Source: Fastidiosipila sp964627125 (lineage in GTDB: Bacteria > Bacillota > Clostridia > Saccharofermentanales > Fastidiosipilaceae). From it: DNA of 21,813 nucleotides. The notes beneath the pieces were generated by a model that had not been told where the DNA came from, did no database searches, and saw nothing but the letters and a program-made list of their open reading frames with translations. Location of the stretch: positions 1-21,813 of the forward strand of contig CAZVJQ010000028.1 of NCBI GenBank assembly GCA_964627125.1, given 5' to 3'. Positions 1-5,423 of this stretch are shown piece by piece; within the stretch, counting starts at the first letter, position 1; each line of letters begins with the position of its first letter. A program made the translations under genes and the position numbers.

Positions 1-89
1 ACAGTAGTCTCTTCAGTTTCTTCAACAGTTGTTTCTTCGGTAGTTTCCTCTACGGTCGTCTCTTCAGTTGTTGTTTCTTCGACTGTAGT
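1..89 (-). repeat. Thr/Glu stalk repeat of the partial lipoprotein
   Basis: Degenerate in-frame repeats encode TTVEETTEE-like units from about residue 49 to the window edge. The DNA is built of CTTCAG/TTTCTTC blocks on the plus strand and resembles the repeat of the paralogue at 1426-1545. The array may continue beyond the window. Confidence 0.8.
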
Positions 90-233
90 ACTTTCCTCTG
101 AATCATCAACTTGCTCTGAGCTTGTAGTGCTTGAGCCATCGCTTGTGTCGGTATCTGTATTGTTGTTACATGCAGCTAAGAAACTGATTCCTAGTGCCAC
201 TGATAGTCCAATACTTAGTATACGTTTTCTCAT
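1..233 (-). CDS. Repeat-stalk lipoprotein, N-terminal part (cut by window edge)
   Basis: This is the first 77 codons of a secreted lipoprotein whose remainder lies outside the window. It starts at the ATG at 233, eight bases after a GGAGG ribosome binding site; an earlier in-frame ATG overlaps that site and is less likely. A short basic N-terminus and hydrophobic stretch end in the lipobox LAAC, so Cys22 is the predicted lipidation site and the protein should sit on the outer face of the membrane. From about residue 49 it becomes a Thr/Glu-rich stalk of repeated TTVEE units. The start region, lipobox spacing and repeats closely resemble the gene at 475-1689, which lies upstream on the same strand, so the two look like tandem paralogues. 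The function of the missing C-terminal domain is unknown. Confidence 0.85.
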   Translation of the reverse strand, partial: MRKRILSIGLSVALGISFLAACNNNTDTDTSDGSSTTSSEQVDDSEESTTVEETTTEETTVEETTEETTVEETEETT

Positions 234-350
234 GTCTCTTTCCTCCATTTTCGTGGATTTATACATATCTTCCTTTTATCTAGAGTATAGAACTATGAAA
301 AATTAGTATTGTAAAACTTCAGTTAGGAATAGCTTGTTTTATTAGCATTG

Positions 351-364
351 TATGAATATTCATA
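351..364. repeat. 14-bp perfect palindrome TATGAATATTCATA
   Basis: This self-complementary AT-rich site lies in the gap between the two lipoprotein genes, about 120 bases upstream of the start of the partial one. It could be an operator. AT-rich palindromes also arise easily by chance in DNA of this composition, so the regulatory reading is only an inference. Confidence 0.3.
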
Positions 365-388
365 ATTAAAATAATTAATTGTAAGTTA

Positions 389-402
389 GCTTTGGCCAAA
401 GC
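389..402. repeat. GCTTTGGCCAAAGC palindrome, copy 1
   Basis: A perfect 14-bp palindrome in otherwise AT-rich intergenic DNA. The identical sequence occurs at 19324-19337 and a close relative at 3018-3031. Read on the minus strand it follows the terminator hairpin of the 475-1689 lipoprotein gene. Its role is unknown. Confidence 0.6.
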
Positions 403-440
403 AAAGAAATACTCACTAGGGAATTAACCCTAATGAGTAT
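397..440 (-). terminator. Intrinsic terminator after the 475-1689 lipoprotein gene
   Basis: Two 13-base arms (409-421 and 428-440) pair around a six-base loop, with one G-U wobble on the minus-strand RNA. A T-rich stretch (TTTCTTTG) follows on the minus strand. It lies about 35 bases past the stop codon of the upstream lipoprotein gene, so the two tandem lipoprotein genes are probably transcribed separately. Confidence 0.75.
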
Positions 441-474
441 AAAAATTACTTGTAAGTTTGTAGATGCTTAAGAA

Positions 475-1689
475 TTACTGAGGAGTGTCATAAGCAAATT
501 GTGACTGGTAGTAACTATCTAACTGATACTCATGTTGAGTTAAGTTTGAGAACATTATACCTTCTGCTACTGGACCAATGTTTATATTATGTCTAGTAAC
601 TGACCAAGTTGATACGTCAAATTCCTCTAAGTATGGTTCTACATCAATGAATAAACCACTTATATAACCAACATCTTCACCAATAGAAACTAATAAGTCT
701 CTAACATCAATTGTTCTACTAATTGTCTCACCAGGTAGCAATGGCAATGCCAAACTTTCATCTTCAGCTCTACTGAAATTGAAGATGAAGTCTGAATAAC
801 GGCTAGGCATGACAATGTCTGGTGCATCTAGACTAAGTGAAAATTCTGCAATTGGCCACTCACTATTATTAACTACTGTAGCTGTAATGCTATCGCCTTC
901 GCCTGTTATAGTAATATCTAATTCATCCTCAGTAATCCAGACTTGATCGAGATTTTGCATTGAGTGCTCTTCATATTCTACGACCATTGTACCTTCTTGC
1001 TCATTGAAGTTATGCATAATTTCTTGATAACCAAAATCTGTTGAGATTACTACATACATACCTGTAATCACAGGGTTAACAACACCGTCGGTACCTGCAT
1101 CTTCTGGAGCTGTAATTAATGTTGGTAAGTAATCACCTGGTGCAATTGTACTTTGGTATAGTGCTAAAGGAGTACTTTCAGCACCTTCCATTTCAATATC
1201 GAAGTAAGCATAAGTTAATGTATAGTCAGATGTGTTTCTAACTACTGCTCCGCCTTCAAAATCTTCAATTGTGAAGTCATCTACCGTTACTAAGGCTGCT
1301 TCTTCAGATTCTGCACCTGGTGCATATTCATTTCTAATTGTGTTTCGTTCAATAGCATCGAATTCTGGAAGTGCAATATTTCCATCTTCAGTCAACTCCC
1401 AGTCACCATTGGTACTTGTGTCTGTTTCTTCAGGTTCTTCAACTGTGGTTTCTTCAGTTTCTTCAACTGTGGTTTCTTCAGTTGTCTCTTCTACGGTAGT
1501 CGCCTCAGTTGTAGTTTCTTCAGTTTCTTCAGCTGTTGTCGTACTTGTACCTTCGTCTGTTACTTCTACCTCAGTTGTAGTAGAAGACCCATCGCTAGTG
1601 CTTGATTCTGTCACATTACCATCGCCACATGCTACTATGGTCAAAGCCAGAACAGTCGCCATCGCAATACTTAGTATTTTTCTCTTCAT
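475..1689 (-). CDS. Repeat-stalk lipoprotein with two beta-rich domains, function unknown
   Basis: A 404-residue secreted lipoprotein. I chose the ATG at 1689 because it sits eight bases after GGAGG; an in-frame ATG five codons earlier overlaps that site. A basic start and hydrophobic segment end in the lipobox IVAC, so Cys21 is the predicted lipid anchor. Residues about 49-88 form a Thr/Glu stalk of TTVEE-like repeats. The remainder, about 97-404, is acidic and looks beta-rich. Two parts resemble each other: about 133-190 (DFTIEDFEGG, VRNTSDYTL, then APGDYLPT) and about 250-330 (ELDITITGEG, VVNNSEWPI, then LPGETISR). This recalls FxLYD-type beta sandwiches, where a backbone strand pair and an NxS/T turn precede a PGE/PGD loop, but I cannot assign a family firmly. 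It is probably an extracytoplasmic binding or adhesion protein. A paralogue follows downstream on the same strand. Confidence 0.85.
   Translation of the reverse strand: MKRKILSIAMATVLALTIVACGDGNVTESSTSDGSSTTTEVEVTDEGTSTTTAEETEETTTEATTVEETTEETTVEETEETTVEEPEETDTSTNGDWELTEDGNIALPEFDAIERNTIRNEYAPGAESEEAALVTVDDFTIEDFEGGAVVRNTSDYTLTYAYFDIEMEGAESTPLALYQSTIAPGDYLPTLITAPEDAGTDGVVNPVITGMYVVISTDFGYQEIMHNFNEQEGTMVVEYEEHSMQNLDQVWITEDELDITITGEGDSITATVVNNSEWPIAEFSLSLDAPDIVMPSRYSDFIFNFSRAEDESLALPLLPGETISRTIDVRDLLVSIGEDVGYISGLFIDVEPYLEEFDVSTWSVTRHNINIGPVAEGIMFSNLTQHEYQLDSYYQSQFAYDTPQ
1426..1545 (-). repeat. Tandem repeat coding the Thr/Glu stalk
   Basis: Within the lipoprotein gene, a 24-base unit is present in two nearly identical adjacent copies (1434-1457 and 1458-1481, one base different). 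More degenerate copies extend to about 1545. The unit length is a multiple of three, so a change in copy number would lengthen or shorten the stalk without breaking the frame. Confidence 0.85.
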
Positions 1690-1744
1690 TAGTCTATCCT
1701 CCATTGGCTTTCGCCTAAAATGTAATTTCTCCTAATTAATTTGA

Positions 1745-1771
1745 AGTATATGCGAATTAGCAAATAGGCAA
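1745..1771 (-). promoter_or_regulatory. Candidate promoter of the lipoprotein gene
   Basis: On the minus strand TTGCCT (1766-1771) and TATACT (1745-1750) resemble -35 and -10 boxes, about 55 bases upstream of the start codon at 1689. The spacer is only 15 bases, shorter than the usual 16-18, so the assignment is weak. Confidence 0.3.
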
Positions 1772-1894
1772 TATTAAATTTCCTTTAAATACAAGGTTTA
1801 TAGGGTGATATTTGACTTAGATAACTAGCTATTTAGCCGATTAGAGTCGTTAATTATATAAATTAATTATTTAGAAACATTTCACCAGGAAAAC

Positions 1895-2932
1895 TTATCT
1901 CAAACTGTCAATGAAATCAAAAATAGTCTCAAAATAAAGGGCTGGGTCAGCGAACTGTGAGTCTGCATGCCCTGCGCCTTCTACAATGAAAATCTCCTTA
2001 TCAGCATCTAAAGCTTCATGCAAATCATAAACCATTGGGTATGGTACGAAATCATCAGCAGTTCCATGGATGAATAGTGTTGGAGTAGTGGATTTAGTTA
2101 CGTGCTCAACAACATCTGCTTCGGCACCCATTAGATTAATTCCAACTCTTGGCAGAGCCATCACCCCTGCCATATGCAAGAAGGGGAAAGAAGGCAACTC
2201 AAATCTCTGATAAAGTTCAGAAGAAAATACTCCCCAGACACTACTATAAGAACAGTCTGCTATTACTGCTATAACTTGCTCAGGAAAGTCAGATTTGCCA
2301 GATGCCATCAAACTAGTTGCAGCACCCATAGACGTACCATGAACGATTATTTCAGCATCTTGATTATCAGAAATGATTGAATTTAACCATATAATTAGGT
2401 CATCACTTTCTTTAATCCCCATGGTTATGTAATTGCCTTCACTTGGAACGATAGCTCTATGGTTATAAGTTAAAACATTGTATCCAGCCTCGTAATAGTT
2501 ATACGCTGTCTTATGGGTATCCTCTTCATCTGCCTGATAACCATGGACCATTACAACCCATTGATTTGTGTTATTTTCTTGTATATGAGCATTACCATAA
2601 ATAGTTAAATCATCTTCAGTCTGGATGGTTCTTTCTTCTCTTAAGTGTTCTGTTTCGACTAACCATTCATCTGCCAAATCTTCAGACATGCTTTTGTTTC
2701 TTTGAATTATTTGATCTAAGCTTAAGTCTATGTCTTCGACACCAGGAATTGATTCATCTGCTATTGGCTCACGATTTTCAGCACCTTGATTGGGGACAAG
2801 AGCATAATTAACGAAAAAATTTCCTATTAGAATTGTTGCTATAACTATTAATGCTAATAAGGCGATGAGAATATAGCTGAGGATTTTTAATCCTTTTTGT
2901 GGTTTCTTTTGTATAAGGTTGGTGTCGCTCAT
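1895..2932 (-). CDS. Membrane-anchored alpha/beta hydrolase (YqkD/YfhR-like)
   Basis: A 345-residue serine hydrolase of the alpha/beta fold. The ATG at 2932 is preceded by AGGA at suitable spacing; the frame runs about 32 codons further upstream to a TTG with no ribosome binding site, so the longer form is unlikely. A short basic N-terminus leads into one membrane helix (about 16-40), placing the catalytic domain outside the cell. Visible motifs are the oxyanion-type HGY (130-132), the nucleophile elbow GTSMGA with Ser201, the acid in HGTADDFVP (Asp293 or Asp294) and His322 in GAGHA. Domain order and length match Bacillus YqkD-type hydrolases, whose substrates are not well defined; esterase or peptidase activity is possible. 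The neighbouring genes give no clear hint of substrate. Confidence 0.88.
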   Translation of the reverse strand: MSDTNLIQKKPQKGLKILSYILIALLALIVIATILIGNFFVNYALVPNQGAENREPIADESIPGVEDIDLSLDQIIQRNKSMSEDLADEWLVETEHLREERTIQTEDDLTIYGNAHIQENNTNQWVVMVHGYQADEEDTHKTAYNYYEAGYNVLTYNHRAIVPSEGNYITMGIKESDDLIIWLNSIISDNQDAEIIVHGTSMGAATSLMASGKSDFPEQVIAVIADCSYSSVWGVFSSELYQRFELPSFPFLHMAGVMALPRVGINLMGAEADVVEHVTKSTTPTLFIHGTADDFVPYPMVYDLHEALDADKEIFIVEGAGHADSQFADPALYFETIFDFIDSLR

Positions 2933-3017
2933 AAGATTTTCCTGACTTTTGAAATTTAATCTAAATTCTACACTATAAATAATTTGTATACATCTAGTTA
3001 AGTTGTTAGCTTTGTCC

Positions 3018-3031
3018 TTTTTGGCCAAAGC
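3018..3031. repeat. GGCCAAAGC palindrome, imperfect copy 2
   Basis: The sequence TTTTGGCCAAAGC with its flank CGAGCT closely matches the copy at 19324-19337 and its flank AGAGCT. It lies in the divergent gap between the hydrolase and the NAD(P)-binding protein. On the minus strand it also shares GCTAAC with the flank of copy 1, after a nine-base interruption. Confidence 0.5.
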
Positions 3032-3075
3032 CGAGCTGTTACTATTAACTTAAACAAGTTTGAAAAGGAGATAAT

Positions 3076-3726
3076 ATGAAAATTTTTGTAATTGGAGCAC
3101 ATGGACAAGTAGCTAAACATTTAGCAGATATTGTAGCAGCGAGCGATGAATTAGAAGAAGTTGCTATGATCAGGAGAGAAGAGCAAGTGCTATTCTTCGA
3201 GGAGAGAGGTATAGAGCCACTTCTAATGGATTTAGCTGAAGTTAGAGAAGAAGAGTTAGCTGAAGCTATGAAGGGTGCAGATGCTGTAGTATTTAGTGCT
3301 GGTGCAGGTTCTAAAGGTACTACAGATGACACTTTCAAGATTGATCTAGATGGTGCTATTAAATCTATGACAGCTGCGGAGCAAGCAGGAATTAAGCGAT
3401 ATGTGATGGTATCTACTTTTAGAACTGGTAGAGATGAGATGCAAAAGAACAATATTCGCTCATATACAATTGCTAAAAATTATGCAGATGAGTGGCTAAA
3501 AAACAGAACTGAGTTAGATTGGACTATTTTACATCCAGGAATTCTTGCTAATGTAGATGGAGCCGGTCTTGTAAAACTAGGAATGGGTAATGAGATAAAT
3601 GAAGTTCCTCGTCCAGATGTAGCTAGAGTAATTGCTGAAGTTCTAACAAGCGATAATACAATTCATAAGGAGTTTGAAATATTGAATGGTGAGACTCCAG
3701 TAGAAGAAGCAGTAGCAAGTATATAA
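3076..3726 (+). CDS. NAD(P)-binding Rossmann oxidoreductase, atypical SDR (YhfK-like)
   Basis: A 216-residue NAD(P)H-binding protein of the atypical short-chain dehydrogenase group, close in length to Bacillus YhfK. The dinucleotide-binding loop is GAHGQVAKH (residues 8-15), where relatives usually have GANGQVG. An SAGAGSKG segment (74-81) follows strand four. Tyr130 and Lys134 in SYTIAK are spaced as the SDR YxxxK pair, and WTILHPG (149-155) is typical of this subfamily. The start is well supported by AAAAGGAG seven bases before the ATG. Family members are usually annotated as epimerase- or flavin-reductase-like, and the substrate cannot be read from the sequence. It is monocistronic, diverges from the hydrolase gene and ends at a shared hairpin with the YggT gene. 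Confidence 0.88.
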   Translation: MKIFVIGAHGQVAKHLADIVAASDELEEVAMIRREEQVLFFEERGIEPLLMDLAEVREEELAEAMKGADAVVFSAGAGSKGTTDDTFKIDLDGAIKSMTAAEQAGIKRYVMVSTFRTGRDEMQKNNIRSYTIAKNYADEWLKNRTELDWTILHPGILANVDGAGLVKLGMGNEINEVPRPDVARVIAEVLTSDNTIHKEFEILNGETPVEEAVASI

Positions 3727-3733
3727 AATAAAA

Positions 3734-3757
3734 GGCTAGAGTATTGAAACTCTAGCC
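3734..3757. terminator. Bidirectional hairpin terminator between convergent genes
   Basis: Perfect nine-base arms (GGCTAGAGT and ACTCTAGCC) surround a six-base loop eight bases after the stop of the plus-strand oxidoreductase. On the minus strand a T-rich run (TTTTATTTTAT) follows directly, making it a good terminator for the YggT gene. On the plus strand the T tract is weaker and more distant. Confidence 0.8.
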
Positions 3758-3785
3758 TAAAATATATTCAATTTTTATAGAAAAA

Positions 3786-4172
3786 TTATTTTCTGTCTAC
3801 GTGAACATCTTCCACGGATTCATGTTCTACGACTTGCTTAGAACCTCTACCTAATAGGTAGTTGATTAATGCCCAAACAATTCCTACAACTACGATAGCG
3901 ATCAATGCGCCAGGTTCAAATACTGCTCCTTGAGAAATACTCTCAAGAGTAAAATCTGGGAAAATTGAGTTAAATGGAGCTACTAACCAGTTTGTTAATA
4001 CATAAACAATGTTTACAAAAGCATTGCCTGAGTTTGCACCAAATAACATGAATAGGATTCTGAAAATAAGTAAGCCTATAAATACCCAAAATACTACACC
4101 GATGACTCTTCTAATTACACTTCTGTCATCTTCTGCTTGAACTACTTCGCTTATAGAGTAATCACTCTTCAT
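3786..4172 (-). CDS. YggT-family membrane protein
   Basis: A 128-residue integral membrane protein. Hydrophobic segments lie at about 24-45 and 88-107, with a conserved amphipathic stretch between them (about 50-70) containing NWLVAPFNSIFP, typical of the YggT family. A RIL motif in the first helix and FEPGALIAIVV before the last helix also fit. The C-terminal tail is charged and His/Asp-rich. YggT proteins in other bacteria have been linked to membrane organisation, osmotic tolerance or cell division, but the biochemical role is unclear. Here the gene stands alone rather than beside division genes. AGAGG eight bases before the ATG supports the start. Confidence 0.85.
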   Translation of the reverse strand: MKSDYSISEVVQAEDDRSVIRRVIGVVFWVFIGLLIFRILFMLFGANSGNAFVNIVYVLTNWLVAPFNSIFPDFTLESISQGAVFEPGALIAIVVVGIVWALINYLLGRGSKQVVEHESVEDVHVDRK

Positions 4173-4427
4173 ACTAAATACCTCTATTTCTATATTTTAG
4201 AAACAATAATGTTTGATGAGATTAGTTATGAGAAACCCCACCTCACATAACTATTTCCATAACGCTAGAATACTATAAATTTATTGAAAAATACAGAAGA
4301 ATTTTTGTTTTTCTAAGATTTCTATCAATTTTTAATGATGCTTTAACATGTTTTAGACTTCTTAAACAACTATTACAAAATTCACATTCATTTGAGATAA
4401 TAATTAAAATATTCTAAGGGGATTATT
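4173..4427. other. Divergent intergenic region, YggT / S66 peptidase
   Basis: This 255-base AT-rich gap must hold promoters for both flanking genes. On the plus strand a GATAAT box (4396-4401) lies 17 bases after TTACAA (4373-4378), a weak promoter candidate for the peptidase gene. A seven-base inverted repeat (AGTTATG/CATAACT, about 4225-4253) flanks a C-rich segment. I see no gene or RNA here. Confidence 0.4.
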
Positions 4428-5222
4428 ATGGCAAAAATAGCACTAGTCGCAAATTCAAATCCACTACATGCTAATAAGACAAATGAGATTGATACTCTTA
4501 AACTTTATCTAGAGAGCATGGATCACGAAGTTATTTTAAGTCCATTTATATTTTCTAATAGACCTATAGCAGCTTGGACTGCGAAGGATAAAGGGGATAC
4601 TATGAATGGGTTCTTTACAGATCCTAGCATTGACTATATATGTGATGTTTCTGGTGGAGACTTAGCAAATGATGTTCTTCCTTACCTATATTATGAGATT
4701 ATTGCTAATTCTAAAGCTCAGTTTGTAGGCTACAGCGACTTAACAACAGTTATTAATGCTATTTATTCGTTGACAGGCAAATCAAGTATTTTGTACCAAA
4801 TTAGAAACTTGGAGAAAATTGATGCCAATTCTTTGTTTGATTTCTCGTATGATTTTATCCATGGAGATAAATTGGAAGGATTAGTTTTAGGTGGTAATAT
4901 TCGCTGTTTATTGAAATTAGCAGGGACAAAATATTTTCCTGAATTAGAAGATAGAGTATTAGTTTTAGAGTCTTTTAGTGGAACACTTCCTAGGATTAAA
5001 ACCTATTTTAATCAATTGGAGCAGATGGGTATATTTAAGAAGATATCTGGCTTATTACTTGGGACATTTACTGAGTTAGAAACACGTGGTGAAACAGAAC
5101 AATTAATTGCGATGGCTAGGGAATTTGTAACGGATAGACCGGTAGTTATAACTAAGGATATAGGACATGGTGAAGAATCTAAGGCAATTGAAATTGGTGG
5201 AGAAATTGTAATTAATAAATAA
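4428..5222 (+). CDS. S66-family serine peptidase (LD-carboxypeptidase / MccF-like)
   Basis: A 264-residue member of peptidase family S66, which includes cytoplasmic LD-carboxypeptidases that trim the tetrapeptide of recycled murein and MccF-type immunity peptidases. The fold markers are in order: SGGDLAND before LPYL (75-87), the nucleophile in GYSDLT (Ser103), the second GG motif LVLGGNIRCLL (152-162), Glu181 in LVLES and His247 in IGHGEE. The Ser-Glu-His triad known for the family is therefore complete. There is no signal peptide, as expected for a cytoplasmic enzyme. At 264 residues it is shorter than many relatives (about 300-340). AAGGGG seven bases before the ATG supports the start. LD-carboxypeptidase and MccF-like function cannot be separated from sequence alone. 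Confidence 0.88.
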   Translation: MAKIALVANSNPLHANKTNEIDTLKLYLESMDHEVILSPFIFSNRPIAAWTAKDKGDTMNGFFTDPSIDYICDVSGGDLANDVLPYLYYEIIANSKAQFVGYSDLTTVINAIYSLTGKSSILYQIRNLEKIDANSLFDFSYDFIHGDKLEGLVLGGNIRCLLKLAGTKYFPELEDRVLVLESFSGTLPRIKTYFNQLEQMGIFKKISGLLLGTFTELETRGETEQLIAMAREFVTDRPVVITKDIGHGEESKAIEIGGEIVINK

Positions 5223-5317
5223 ACATGTATTTTCTTCTATAAAAATGCCTATGAGTTTAGTAAAATGGATATAAATGAGTTGTTGGTTTCGGCCAATGGA
5301 AAAGATTTGAGGATATG

Positions 5318-5410
5318 ATGAATAGAAAACGTTTAGCAAGAATCGTAGCAATTACAATTGCAGCTATTATGCTGTTAGGTGCATTAGGTGGAGTTCTAGC
5401 TTTAATTTAA
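5318..5410 (+). CDS. 30-residue single-pass membrane microprotein (Prli42-like architecture)
   Basis: A very short reading frame encodes a basic N-terminus (MNRKRLAR) followed by one uninterrupted hydrophobic helix of about 21 residues ending in LALI. It is preceded by GAGG five bases before the ATG; an ATG one codon earlier (5315) is also possible. The stop lies only 13 bases before the start of the HerA-like ATPase gene, whose AGGAGGGG site begins just after it, so the two are probably co-transcribed. Size and layout resemble Prli42, the Firmicutes stressosome-anchoring miniprotein, but that likeness is architectural and I cannot confirm homology. It could also be a small membrane partner of the ATPase. 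Confidence 0.65.
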   Translation: MNRKRLARIVAITIAAIMLLGALGGVLALI

Positions 5411-5423
5411 TTAGGAGGGGTAT

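Noticed and set aside
1232..1735. Long plus-strand frame rich in Ser and Val opposite the lipoprotein gene.
   Set aside because: It is the complement of the Thr/Glu repeat, with no ribosome binding site or domain; the minus-strand gene has a lipobox and a good start.
2933..3028. 32-codon N-terminal extension of the alpha/beta hydrolase.
   Set aside because: It would start at TTG without a ribosome binding site and would place a polar stretch before the membrane anchor; the ATG at 2932 has AGGA.
4428..5222. Apparent loss of the S66 nucleophile, because the GGDLAND motif lacks a Ser.
   Set aside because: In the family the nucleophile is the Ser of the GYSD motif; Ser103 is present there, with Glu181 and His247, so the triad is intact.
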